Assembly: GCF_041821065.1 (NCBI RefSeq)
Contig: NZ_JBGUAX010000005.1
Coordinates: forward strand, 62,001-126,000
Reading direction: 5' to 3'
Length of the DNA stretch: 64,000 bases
Source of the DNA: Egicoccus sp. AB-alg2
Lineage (GTDB): Bacteria; Actinomycetota; Nitriliruptoria; Nitriliruptorales; Nitriliruptoraceae
Part shown: positions 8,884 to 17,320 of the stretch, piece after piece
Numbering within the stretch: position 1 is the stretch's first letter
Layout: the number at the start of each line of letters is the position of its first letter
Position numbers and translations under genes: made by a program
Notes under the pieces: model-generated
Database searches by the model: none
The model's input: only the letters and a program-made list of their open reading frames with translations
What the model was told of the DNA's origin: nothing

Positions 8884-9252
8884 CTACCGCTGCCCCGCCG
8901 CCGCGCCGCCGCCCTGCGGACGGACGCCGGTGGCCGGCCCCGGCGGCGTGGAGCGCCGTGCCGAGCCCCGCGACCCGACCACCCGTCCGTCCCGCGTCGC
9001 CACGCCCTCCGCGGCGAGGCGACGCGCGTGCTCCTCTTCGAGACCGGGCACGAGGCGCCCCGTGGCGGTCACGACCCGCCACCACGGCAGCGGCACCTCG
9101 GCGTCCCGCAGCACCCGGCCGACGGCCCGGGCGGCCCCGGGCCGTCCCGCCTCGGCGGCCACCTCGCCGTAGGTCACGACCTCGCCGGGCGGCAGACCCG
9201 CCACGACCGCGACGACGGCGGCGCCGAAGTCGCTGCGCTCGACCGATCCCAT
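8884..9252 (-). CDS. Alkyltransferase-like protein (ATL; MGMT C-terminal-domain family)
   Basis: 122 residues matching the DNA-binding domain of O6-alkylguanine-DNA alkyltransferases: GLPPGEVVTYGEVAAEAG, an arginine-finger region (ARAVGRVLRD) and PWWRVVTATGRL. The active-site Cys of the PCHRV motif is replaced by Trp (PWWRV), the known signature of ATL proteins, which bind O6-alkylguanine and recruit nucleotide-excision repair instead of dealkylating. The last 25 residues are a Gly/Arg/Ala-rich tail. The ATG at 9252 is used; a start further upstream is possible. Probably co-transcribed with the VOC gene. Confidence 0.88.
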   Translation of the reverse strand: MGSVERSDFGAAVVAVVAGLPPGEVVTYGEVAAEAGRPGAARAVGRVLRDAEVPLPWWRVVTATGRLVPGLEEEHARRLAAEGVATRDGRVVGSRGSARRSTPPGPATGVRPQGGGAAAGQR

Positions 9253-9300
9253 GCCCGGGGACGCTAGCGTGACCACGGTCCGCACCCGTCAGGAGCTCGC

Positions 9301-9585
9301 GTGATCACCGCATTCGTCCTGCTCGACGTCCAGACCGACCAGGTACCCGAGGTCGCCGAGGCGCTGTGCGACGTCGAGGGTGTCGTCGAGGTCTACTCCG
9401 TCACCGGTCGCTACGACCTGATCGTGAAGGTCAAGGTCGCCCGCAACGAGGACCTCGCGGACGTCGTGACCGGCCGGATCGGCAAGATCCACGGCGTCGC
9501 GAACTCGGAGACCGTCATCGCGTTCCGCAGCTACTCACCGCGTGTGCTCGATGCGGGTTTCGCGCTCGGGCAGGACCCGCTCTAG
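9301..9585 (+). CDS. Stand-alone Lrp/AsnC ligand-binding (RAM/SIM) domain protein
   Basis: 94 residues consisting only of the alpha-beta sandwich effector domain of Lrp/AsnC regulators (AFVLLDVQTDQVPEVAEALC, YSVTGRYDLIVKVKV, IHGVANSETVIAFRSYSP); the DNA-binding helix-turn-helix is absent. Such single-domain proteins bind amino acids and may modulate full-length regulators. GTG start with AGGAGCT upstream. Its 3' end overlaps the 3' end of the convergent 7TM-HD gene by 51 bases, so the coding sequence runs under the other gene's tail. Confidence 0.87.
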   Translation: MITAFVLLDVQTDQVPEVAEALCDVEGVVEVYSVTGRYDLIVKVKVARNEDLADVVTGRIGKIHGVANSETVIAFRSYSPRVLDAGFALGQDPL

Positions 9586-11880
9586 CCGGCTGCCGTCGCC
9601 GTCGGCGCTCGCCTCCGCGGCCGGCGTCGGCTCGGGGCTCGCCTCGTCACCCGCCTCCGCCGCCGGCTCCGCGGCGCGGTCCTCGCTGGGCTCGCCGGCC
9701 GGGACGGGCGCCACCGGTTGGTCCTCCTCGGGCACGGCCGTTGCGGCCCTCGCCGGTTCGCCGGTGCCCGTGGCCTGCTTGCCCGGGTAGGCGATGCGCG
9801 GGTGGTAGATGCCCACCAGCGACTCGACGATCGTGTCGCGTGCCGTCATGAGCTCGCGGAACGTGAGGTCGCACTCCTCGAACTGACCGTCGTCGATGCG
9901 CTCCTGGAGCAGCTTGTCGACGGTGGACTCGATCTCGTCGCGCGGGAGCGTGCCGCGTGACATCGCCATCGCGCGGGTCGCCGCCTCGCAGCAGTCGGCG
10001 AGCAGCAGGACCGCGGCCTCCTTGCTGCGCGGCTTGTGGCCCTTGTAACGGAAGTGGTCCTCGTCCACGGCGCTGGCGTCGCCGCCGGCCGCCTCGACCG
10101 CCCGGTCGAAGAAGTAGCTGACCAGCATCGTGCCGTGGTGGCTGCCGATGCAGGCCACCACCTCCGGCGGCAGGCGGTACTCGGTCGCCATCTCCACGCC
10201 GTCGACGACGTGGTTCTGGATGATCACGGCGGACACCTCGGGCTCGAGGTCGTCGTGCGGGTTGGCGATGCCCTGCTGGTTCTCGATGAAGAAGTGGGGC
10301 TGGCGGACCTTGCCGATGTCGTGGTAGAGCGCGGCGACGCTGCCCAGCAACGGCTGGGCGCCGATGGCGCGGCAGGCCCGCTCGCACAGCGACGCCACCA
10401 TGACCGAGTGGTTGTACGAACCGAGGGCCTTGGCCTCCAGCTCGCGCAGCAGCGGATGGTTGCGGTCGGCGAGGTCCAGCAGCCCGGTGACGGTCGGCAG
10501 GCGGAACAGGTTCTCCAGGAACGGCATGGCGCCTTGGACGGCGACCGCGGTGACCAGGCCGTTGATCGCCCCCGCGAGGATCGCGGTGAGCAGTTCGTCG
10601 CGGGGGCCGAAGACGAGCACCAGGACCGCCGCCAGCACCGGGTAGCTCAACCCGGCCCGGAGCGTCGCCGAGCGCAGGTCGGACCGCGAGGTGATCCGCG
10701 TCGTCAGCGGGACGCTGACCAGCACCGCGGCCGCCGCGAACAGCGCGACCGGTGCCACGGACGGCTCGACCAGCAGGACCAGCACGGACGCGGGCAGCAT
10801 CGTCGCGATGCCGACCACCGGATGGATCAGCAGCGCCGTCAGCATCGCCAGCGCCCCGGCCGGCACCACGTACGACCAGCCGCTGGAGGTCGCGCCGGTG
10901 AGGGCGGAGGCCCCGACGACCAACGCCGCGTACGCCGTCACCAGCAGGCCGAGCAGCAGCAGCTTCTTGCCGGACACCCACACGCGCGGCTGCATGCGGT
11001 GCAGGTAGACCGCCGCCACGGCCGTGACCATCGCCATCGCGGCGAAGGCGCGCAGCAGCGCCCGGGCCGGCGACGATCCCGCCAGGCCGAGTTGCTCGAT
11101 GGCGCGCGCCTGCATCGCGTCCACGATCTCGCCCTCGCGGACGATCGCCTGACCGGCGCTCCAGGACCGCGCGACCTCGTCGGTCTCCTCCGCGGCGCGC
11201 TCGCGTCGTGCCGTCGTCGCGTCGGGGTCGACCACCACGGTCGGGCGCATGACGGTGCGGATGACCGGTTCGACGATGGTCTGCGCGGTCTCCCCCGGCA
11301 GGGACTGGACGGCGATCTCCACAGGCAGGCGGTCGGCCAGCAGCTGCTCGATCTCCTCCTGGTCCGCGACGGGCTGTCGGGCGAAGTTCTGCGCGATGGC
11401 GACGGTCGCCGACTCGATCGACGGCAGCTGCGTCTCCGGCACGTCGAGCAGTGCGGTCAGGACCTCCTCGGGCACCTCCAGCTCCAGGCCCTGCAGCTCG
11501 CCCAACTGCTGCTCCCGCGACAGCGTGCGTGGGGGGACGTCGTCGTCCTCCGCGTCGTCCACGGGGTCGCGGACGTCGCGCACCGCGGCGAAGATCCGTC
11601 GGGTGTCCGCCACGATGGCCGCCTGCGACGCGGGATCGTTGACCTCGACCGGATCGACGGACTGCGCCGCGGTCGCCCGGGCCTGCTCGGTGGCCTGCTC
11701 GTCCACGATCCGCACGCGCTCGTCGGCGAACACCGTGCGCGGTGCCGGCTCGCCCTCGCGGACCGGCTGCTCGTCGGCCACCGCGCCGACGGCCACGACC
11801 ATGGGGACCGCGACCACGGTGAGCAGCACCGCGGCGACGCGGTGCCACAGCAGTGATCGGACGGCCCCGTCGGTGCTCAC
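9535..11880 (-). CDS. pgpH: 7TM-HD phosphohydrolase, PgpH-type cyclic-di-AMP phosphodiesterase
   Basis: About 781 residues. One N-terminal membrane helix, an extracellular 7TMR-HDED domain (roughly residues 40-270), about seven membrane helices, then a cytoplasmic HD domain with AKALGSYNHSVMVASLCERA, ALYHDIGK and IGSHHGT, the His/His-Asp/His set of the HD superfamily. PgpH proteins of this layout hydrolyse cyclic di-AMP. The C-terminal 80 residues are a Pro/Glu/Ala-rich tail. The GTG at 11880 is taken because the frame upstream is Arg-rich and unlike protein; no strong ribosome site is visible. It is divergent from the coaA gene across 182 bases. Confidence 0.87.
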   Translation of the reverse strand: MSTDGAVRSLLWHRVAAVLLTVVAVPMVVAVGAVADEQPVREGEPAPRTVFADERVRIVDEQATEQARATAAQSVDPVEVNDPASQAAIVADTRRIFAAVRDVRDPVDDAEDDDVPPRTLSREQQLGELQGLELEVPEEVLTALLDVPETQLPSIESATVAIAQNFARQPVADQEEIEQLLADRLPVEIAVQSLPGETAQTIVEPVIRTVMRPTVVVDPDATTARRERAAEETDEVARSWSAGQAIVREGEIVDAMQARAIEQLGLAGSSPARALLRAFAAMAMVTAVAAVYLHRMQPRVWVSGKKLLLLGLLVTAYAALVVGASALTGATSSGWSYVVPAGALAMLTALLIHPVVGIATMLPASVLVLLVEPSVAPVALFAAAAVLVSVPLTTRITSRSDLRSATLRAGLSYPVLAAVLVLVFGPRDELLTAILAGAINGLVTAVAVQGAMPFLENLFRLPTVTGLLDLADRNHPLLRELEAKALGSYNHSVMVASLCERACRAIGAQPLLGSVAALYHDIGKVRQPHFFIENQQGIANPHDDLEPEVSAVIIQNHVVDGVEMATEYRLPPEVVACIGSHHGTMLVSYFFDRAVEAAGGDASAVDEDHFRYKGHKPRSKEAAVLLLADCCEAATRAMAMSRGTLPRDEIESTVDKLLQERIDDGQFEECDLTFRELMTARDTIVESLVGIYHPRIAYPGKQATGTGEPARAATAVPEEDQPVAPVPAGEPSEDRAAEPAAEAGDEASPEPTPAAEASADGDGSRLERVLPERETRIEHTR

Positions 11881-12062
11881 CGGCGCACGAGTCCTTCGTC
11901 GTCGACAACGGCGGACCCGGACGCCGGGGAAGGCGACACTGCTCGGTCCGCGTCCCGACAGTGTCGCGCATCGGCGGCCGTCCTGCTCGGATGCCACTTC
12001 CTGACGACCGCCCACCGAGCACTACGCTGGTCGGTCGCCGCCCGTGAGCAGGGACACCACCC

Positions 12063-13073
12063 GTGCCCGAACGCACCCGCCAGCCGCGCCTCGGCCAGGC
12101 TCCCGTCACCGGGAGCGGGCCCAGCCTCGCCATGGTGCCGGACGCCGCCGCGACCCCGTGGATCGAACTGGCCCGGCCCGACTGGGCGGCACTGCGGTCG
12201 GCCACGCCGCTGACGCTGTCGGAACAGGACCTGGTCCAGCTCCGCGGCATCAACGAGCGGGTGTCCCTGGACGAGGTCGCGGACGTCTACCTGCCGCTGT
12301 CGCGCCTGCTCAACCTCTACGTCGCCGCGACGCAGGAGTTGCACCGGGCGACGGACACCTTCCTCGGCTCGCTGGCCGCCAAGGTGCCCTTCGTGATCGG
12401 GATCGCGGGATCGGTGGCCGTCGGCAAGTCCACCACCTCGCGCATCCTGCAGGCGCTGCTGTCGCGCTGGCCCGACCACCCCGAAGTGGCCCTCGTGACC
12501 ACCGACGGGTTCCTGCTGCCCAACGCCGAACTCGAACGGCGGGGGCTGATGGAGCGCAAGGGCTTCCCGGAGTCCTACGACGTCGCGAGCCTGGTCCGGT
12601 TCGTCGCGCGGGTGAAGTCCGGGCAGCCGGCGGTGGCGGCGCCCGTCTACAGCCACCTCACCTACGACATCGTTCCCGGCCAGCACATCGTCGTCCGCCA
12701 GCCCGACATCCTGATCGTCGAGGGTCTGAACGTGCTGCAGACCGGCACGGCGACCGACGAGCGGCGGGTCTTCGTGTCGGACTTCTTCGACTTCTCCATC
12801 TACGTCGACGCCGACGAGGCCGACGTCGAACGCTGGTACGTCGAACGGTTCCGGACCCTGCGCTCGACCGCGTTCCGGGACCCCCGCTCGTACTTCCGCC
12901 GCTACGCGGCCCTCAGCGACGACGAGGCCGACGCCACCGCCCGCGACATCTGGGCCCGCATCAACGGCGTCAACCTGCGCGAGAACGTCCTGCCGACCCG
13001 TTCCCGGGCCGACCTGGTGCTGCAGAAGGCCGCCGACCACGCCGTGCAGCGGGTCCACCTGCGCAAGCTCTGA
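12063..13073 (+). CDS. coaA: Pantothenate kinase, type I
   Basis: First step of coenzyme A biosynthesis (ATP-dependent phosphorylation of pantothenate) in the cytoplasm. 336 residues, usual length plus about 20. Walker [13 protein letters not shown], followed by [36 protein letters not shown] and [11 protein letters not shown], all diagnostic of prokaryotic type I kinases. The GTG at 12063 has no strong Shine-Dalgarno; an ATG at 12132 ([10 protein letters not shown]) would give the standard length and cannot be excluded. Confidence 0.95.
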   Translation: MPERTRQPRLGQAPVTGSGPSLAMVPDAAATPWIELARPDWAALRSATPLTLSEQDLVQLRGINERVSLDEVADVYLPLSRLLNLYVAATQELHRATDTFLGSLAAKVPFVIGIAGSVAVGKSTTSRILQALLSRWPDHPEVALVTTDGFLLPNAELERRGLMERKGFPESYDVASLVRFVARVKSGQPAVAAPVYSHLTYDIVPGQHIVVRQPDILIVEGLNVLQTGTATDERRVFVSDFFDFSIYVDADEADVERWYVERFRTLRSTAFRDPRSYFRRYAALSDDEADATARDIWARINGVNLRENVLPTRSRADLVLQKAADHAVQRVHLRKL

Positions 13074-13081
13074 ACTCCTTC

Positions 13082-13260
13082 GCCGGCGGTTCCTCGCCGC
13101 CCCTGCGCCGGACCCGGACGCACGGCGTCTGCCGAACGGTCACCGCCGGCAACCCCAGCCGCCGCCGCCGTCGGCTCGGACCCGCACGCAGCTGCCGGCG
13201 GTTCCTCGTCGAGCTTGGCCCGGACCCGTACGCGCCCCGATCGTGAGCCGTCACCGCCGG
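13082..13260. repeat. Imperfect direct repeat, about 67 bp, two copies
   Basis: Copy A (13082-13149) and copy B (13194-13260) both begin GCCGGCGGTTCCTCG, share a CCGGACCCG[GT]ACGC core and end in TCACCGCCGG. The centre is diverged. The copies start 112 bases apart. Origin unknown; possibly a duplicated non-coding segment. Confidence 0.5.
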
Positions 13261-13365
13261 CCGGCAGGGCACGCCACCGCCGTCTGCCGGCGTCACCGGC
13301 ACGCGTTCCTGACCGGCGGCTGACGGCGCTCTGTCGGCGGGCTGGGCGGGATCTTCGGCGTCCCT

Positions 13366-13382
13366 GGGCACGTGTAGTGCCC
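13366..13382. promoter_or_regulatory. Candidate operator palindrome
   Basis: GGGCAC-GTGTA-GTGCCC is a perfect 6-5-6 inverted repeat upstream of the exported protein gene at 13469, the size expected for a homodimeric regulator. A related but imperfect string, GGACACGTACAGCCCC, lies on the minus strand at 31015-31030, before the Crp gene that leads the third family member. Regulator unknown. Confidence 0.3.
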
Positions 13383-13468
13383 TCCACAGTCGCCGGATCC
13401 GGGTCGTGGGCGCTTCGTAGCGTCGTCGCACCGGCCCGGTGGGCGGGCCTGGACAGGAGCAGACCACG

Positions 13469-15145
13469 ATGAGCGGACGAACCGAAGGTGCGGCCGAACG
13501 CTGGTACCGCACCATGGCAATTCTCCTGGCGTTGCTGATCGCCGTCGCGACGGGGTTCCTCGCGGCGTCGATCCGGCCGACGCCGAACGCCAACGCACAG
13601 ACGACCGGTGCCACCGGTGGCGACACCGGCGGGCAGACCGGCGCCGACACGGGTGCCGACACCGGCGCCGACACGGGTGCTGACACGGGTGCCGAGACCG
13701 GCGCCGACACGGGTGCTGACACCGGCGCCGAGACCGGCGCCGACACTGGTGCCGAGACCGGCGCCGACACCGGCGCCGACACCGGTGCGCAGCCCGATGA
13801 CGAACTCACCGAGGGTGGTCAGGCCGAGGAGGGCGAAGAGCCCGAAGCCGGCGAGGAGGGCGGCGAAGCGGGTCGCACCACCGGGCTGACCCTGGACCTG
13901 CGGCTGAAGCGGGCCGCCATCGAGTCGCTCGACCTCGACGCCTCCGACGAGGAGTACGTCCTGTTCGCGTTCGAGGACAACGTCAACAGCATCGAGGACG
14001 AGAGTGGCTTCACCATTCGCGGCCGCAGCTCCGACGGTGAACTGTCCTCCGTGAGCGCTCGCCTGGTCCGCGACAAGAACAACCAGGTGCTGGTCGGCTT
14101 CGAAGACGGCACGAACCTCGAGGAGTACCGCATCGCGTCCGTCGAGACCGACGTCGTGCGTGACGAGTCCGACGAGGGCAACCCGCCGACGACCGTCGCC
14201 CTGTCGGGCGCCGAAGTGGACGAGAACGACCCGACCACCGGACCGAACCTGGTCAGCGTCACGGTCAACGACACCCTCGACCGGGTGCAGTACACCTTCG
14301 ACACCGACATCGACGACGAGGCGTCGGCCGACGCCGCCTCCTTCGGCTACCGGACCCTGTCGGGCCGTGTCGAGGAGGGCGCCGAGGTCGTCGACATCGA
14401 CGACGCGAACGTCTCCGTGGACTTCGACAGCTCGGTCCAGGACGCCGTGCGGTTCTTCGTCTCGCCTGGTGCGGCGAGCGACGAGCAGGGCGTCGAGAGC
14501 CTGCCGGGTTCGGTCGGTGGTCAGACCACCGCACCGGAGCTCACCACGATCGCCCGCGTCGGTGACCTCACGCAGTACGACTTCTCCTTCAACGAAGCCG
14601 TGACCAACGTCGACCCCGCCGCCTTCAAGGTCTACGACGCCACCGGCGACGAGTACGCCGCGGAGGACTGGACGCGGGTCGACAAGAGCACGGTGCGCCT
14701 GAACTTCCCGGACACCCGTGACTTCAACGACCAGATCTCGCTCGGCTCCGTCGACGAGGGTGCGGTCGAGGACTTCAGCAACGCCGGCGTGACCAACACC
14801 CTCTCCGCGGGCCGGATCGACGGTGGTTCGCTGAGCGACGCGGCCGGCCTGACCGACGGCCCGGACCTCGTGGGCACCGTCGTGGACGCGGACACCGGTG
14901 AGGTGACCTTCGAGTGGGACGAGCCGATCGACGACGCCAACGACCCGGACCCGGCGCTGTTCATGGCGCTGACCGAGGAGGGCGACCTCGTCGAGGGCCG
15001 TCACATGATCGAGATCGGCGAGGACGACGACACGGTCGTGATCGCCTTCGACCCGAACATCGTCGAGGCGGCGGACGGCTTCGTCGTCGAGCCCGGCGCC
15101 GTGACCGACTACCAGGGCAACGACAACCCGGGTGGCCTGCGCTAG
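13469..15145 (+). CDS. Acidic exported protein with Thr-Gly-Ala-Asp/Glu repeats and four Ig-like repeat units (family member A)
   Basis: About 558 residues. A single hydrophobic segment (about residues 15-35, MAILLALLIAVATGFLAAS) acts as signal or anchor. It is followed by roughly 12 tetrapeptides of GADT/GAET, then four beta-rich units of 90-110 residues. Units 2-4 start near GPNL, APEL and GPDL and show patterns of the kind VQYTFDTDI...FFVSPGA and VTFEWDEPI...FVVEPGAVTDYQGN, reminiscent of SbsA/Big_5 Ig-like domains. Unit 1 has SARLVRDKNNQVLV. The protein is very acidic. No anchor motif is seen at the C-terminus. ATG at 13469 with AGGAG upstream. The same four-unit order is found at 15331-17295 and 28756-30300. 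No known function; a surface or envelope role is inferred. Confidence 0.85.
   Translation: MSGRTEGAAERWYRTMAILLALLIAVATGFLAASIRPTPNANAQTTGATGGDTGGQTGADTGADTGADTGADTGAETGADTGADTGAETGADTGAETGADTGADTGAQPDDELTEGGQAEEGEEPEAGEEGGEAGRTTGLTLDLRLKRAAIESLDLDASDEEYVLFAFEDNVNSIEDESGFTIRGRSSDGELSSVSARLVRDKNNQVLVGFEDGTNLEEYRIASVETDVVRDESDEGNPPTTVALSGAEVDENDPTTGPNLVSVTVNDTLDRVQYTFDTDIDDEASADAASFGYRTLSGRVEEGAEVVDIDDANVSVDFDSSVQDAVRFFVSPGAASDEQGVESLPGSVGGQTTAPELTTIARVGDLTQYDFSFNEAVTNVDPAAFKVYDATGDEYAAEDWTRVDKSTVRLNFPDTRDFNDQISLGSVDEGAVEDFSNAGVTNTLSAGRIDGGSLSDAAGLTDGPDLVGTVVDADTGEVTFEWDEPIDDANDPDPALFMALTEEGDLVEGRHMIEIGEDDDTVVIAFDPNIVEAADGFVVEPGAVTDYQGNDNPGGLR
13641..13788 (+). repeat. 12-bp coding tandem repeat (GADT/GAET)
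   Basis: About twelve copies of a 12-base unit of the type GGCGCCGACACG encode Gly-Ala-Asp/Glu-Thr near the N-terminus of the exported protein. Third-base changes between copies suggest an older expansion kept by selection, but copy number may still vary. Confidence 0.85.
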
Positions 15146-15170
15146 CGACGCCATCCGTCACACCCGCACC

Positions 15171-15201
15171 CCAGGGCCCCGACCACGCGTCGGGGCCCTG
15201 G
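15171..15201 (+). terminator. Intrinsic terminator-like hairpin after member A
   Basis: Perfect 12-base stem CCAGGGCCCCGA / TCGGGGCCCTGG with a 7-base loop, 25 bases past the stop codon at 15145. No T-tract follows, as is common in high-GC actinobacteria. It separates the two tandem paralogous genes. Confidence 0.75.
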
Positions 15202-15330
15202 CCCGTGCCGCACCTGACCGTCCTGTGGCCCTTGCGACCATCGGGCCGGAGCCGCACCGCATCGGGCGTTTCCTCCGGGGTAGGGCGCGCCGCACCGTGC
15301 GGCGCGCGCGGGATCGAGGAGCGCTCACCA

Positions 15331-17295
15331 ATGCCCAGCAACGAACGACGCACAACCCGCCGGCGACCGTCACGTGTCGCGGCGCTGCTCGCCGTGCTGG
15401 CCCTAGCCGTCGCCAGCACGCTTCCCGCGACCGGCCTCGCCCAGGAGACCGACGGGGACACGGGTGCGGGCACCGGCGGACAGACCGGCGGCAACGGGAC
15501 CGGCGGCGACCAGACCGGCGGCGAGACCGGTGGCGAGACCGGCGCCGACCAGCCCTCCGACGAAGCACCGCTGCAGGAGGGCGGCCAGGGCGGCGAACCG
15601 GAGACGACCGAACCGGAGACCGAGGACGAGCGCGACGGTGGCGCGCGCGAGGAGGACGGGCGCACGACGGGACTGACCCTCGACCTGCGGCTGAGCCGCG
15701 CCGAGATCGAGTCGGAGGATCTGGAGGACGACGAAGAGGAGTTCGTCGTCTACGAGTTCGAGGACCGCGTCGTCGAGATCAATGACGAGAGCGGCTTCTA
15801 CGTGCGTGGTTCGACGTCCGACGAAGAGGTCGCGTCCGAGTCCGCCCGACTGGTGCGCGACGAGGACGACCAGGTGCTCGTCGAGTTCCCCGAGGACACG
15901 AATCTCGACCAGTTGTCACTCGCGGGCATCGACACGGACACGGTCCGGGACGCCGGTGGTGACGGCAACCCGCCGGACACGGTGGAACTCGCCGGCGCCA
16001 GCGGGCGTGACCGCACCTCTGCCGGTCCGGAGCTCGAGGACGTCGACACCGACGAGACGCTCGACCGGGTGCGTTACCGCTTCGACGAGGATCTCGATGA
16101 CGAGGACGGTTCGGCGGACGCGAGCGCGTTCGGCTTCCGTACCCGCTCCGGCCGTACGACGACGGGCAGCGACGTGGTCGGCTTCGACGACGACGAGATC
16201 GTCATCGAGTTCGACGACGCGGTCCAGGACGGCGAGCGCTTCTACGCCGAGGGCGGCGCCGTCACCGACCAGGCCGGCAACGACTCGCTACCCGGCAGCA
16301 CCGGCGGCGACACGGCACTTCCCGAGTTGAGCGACGTCAACAGCATCGGTCGGACACAGTTCGACTACCGGTTCACGGAGGACGTCGACGAGATCGAACC
16401 CGACCGGTTCGAGGTGTACACCGACGCCGGTGACGTCTTCACCGGGGAGGACTGGTCACGCGTCAGCTCGCGGACCGTGCGGATCGTGTTCTCCGACATC
16501 GAGGACTTCGACGAGGACCTGGTGTGGGCCGCCGTCGACGTCGACGCGGTGCGCGACGCCAGCGGGTCCGACAGCGGCAACACGATCGGCGGAGAACGGA
16601 TCGGCTCGAAGTCGAACCGGTCGAGCGGCCCGACGACGGGACCGGACCTCGAACGGGCCCGTGCCGACGACGACACCGGCGAGGTCACGTTCGTCTTCGA
16701 CGAGGACGTCGACGACGACCTCAGCCCGGACCCGGCCGCCTTCCAGGTGGTCACCGTCGAAGGTGACCTCGTCCAGGGACGGAGCTTCATCGAGATCGAC
16801 GACGACGAGGTCGTGATCCGCTTCGACCGCAACGTGGTCGACGCCGCCGACGGGTTCCTGGTCGAGGCCGGTGCCGTCGAGGACAACTCCGGCCAGCCGA
16901 ACCCGACGGCCACCACGAGCGAGAGCGGTCGCCGGAGCGAGTCGGGCGATCGGTCCTCGACCCGTGACGACGACGACAGCGACGACGACAGCGACAGCAA
17001 CGACGACGACAGCAACGACGACGACAGCGACAACGACAACGACGACAACGACGACAACGACAGCAACGACGACGACGACAGCAACGGCGACGGCAACGAC
17101 AGCGACGCTTCGGGCACCTCGTCATCCGGCGACGGCTCGTCCACGGACGCGTCCTCCTACACGGTCGTGCGTGGCGACACGCTCTGGAACATCTCGCAAC
17201 GCTACGGCACGACGGTGCAGGCCATCGTCGACGCCAACGGCATCCCGGACCCGGACCTCATCTTCCCCGGGCAGGTCTTCGTGATCCCGCGCTGA
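15331..17295 (+). CDS. Acidic exported protein with four Ig-like repeat units, Asp/Ser/Asn linker and C-terminal LysM (family member B)
   Basis: About 654 residues. Cleavable-looking signal peptide (residues 1-30, ending ATGLAQ), a short Thr/Gly-rich stretch, and four beta units in the same order as the neighbouring paralogue (SARLVRDEDDQVLV in unit 1, LSPDPAAFQVVTVEGDLVQ in unit 4). Then comes a 47-residue run of only Asp, Ser, Asn and Gly, and a LysM domain in the last 45 residues (YTVVRGDTLWNISQRYGTT...IFPGQVFVIP). LysM binds peptidoglycan or chitin-like glycans, so this member is probably retained at the cell wall and the acidic linker may span it. ATG at 15331 with GAGGAG upstream. Function unknown. 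Confidence 0.88.
   Translation: MPSNERRTTRRRPSRVAALLAVLALAVASTLPATGLAQETDGDTGAGTGGQTGGNGTGGDQTGGETGGETGADQPSDEAPLQEGGQGGEPETTEPETEDERDGGAREEDGRTTGLTLDLRLSRAEIESEDLEDDEEEFVVYEFEDRVVEINDESGFYVRGSTSDEEVASESARLVRDEDDQVLVEFPEDTNLDQLSLAGIDTDTVRDAGGDGNPPDTVELAGASGRDRTSAGPELEDVDTDETLDRVRYRFDEDLDDEDGSADASAFGFRTRSGRTTTGSDVVGFDDDEIVIEFDDAVQDGERFYAEGGAVTDQAGNDSLPGSTGGDTALPELSDVNSIGRTQFDYRFTEDVDEIEPDRFEVYTDAGDVFTGEDWSRVSSRTVRIVFSDIEDFDEDLVWAAVDVDAVRDASGSDSGNTIGGERIGSKSNRSSGPTTGPDLERARADDDTGEVTFVFDEDVDDDLSPDPAAFQVVTVEGDLVQGRSFIEIDDDEVVIRFDRNVVDAADGFLVEAGAVEDNSGQPNPTATTSESGRRSESGDRSSTRDDDDSDDDSDSNDDDSNDDDSDNDNDDNDDNDSNDDDDSNGDGNDSDASGTSSSGDGSSTDASSYTVVRGDTLWNISQRYGTTVQAIVDANGIPDPDLIFPGQVFVIPR
16966..17106 (+). 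repeat. Low-complexity GAC/AGC/AAC coding repeat
   Basis: 141 bases made almost only of GAC, AGC and AAC codons encode the 47-residue Asp/Ser/Asn linker before LysM. The pattern resembles the SD-repeat stalks of cell-wall proteins and is prone to slippage. Confidence 0.85.
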
Positions 17296-17320
17296 GGACC
17301 TGCCCGCGGCGGGGCGCTGC

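Larger units (their letters stand above)
13074..13468. other. Intergenic region upstream of the first four-repeat exported protein
   Basis: 395 bases without a convincing gene. It contains a degenerate direct repeat (13082-13260) and a symmetric 17-base palindrome (13366-13382) about 87 bases before the next start codon. Confidence 0.5.

Noticed and set aside
8884-9252. Alkyltransferase with a mutated active site as a pseudogene
   Set aside because: Trp in place of the active Cys is the normal state of ATL proteins and the frame is intact.
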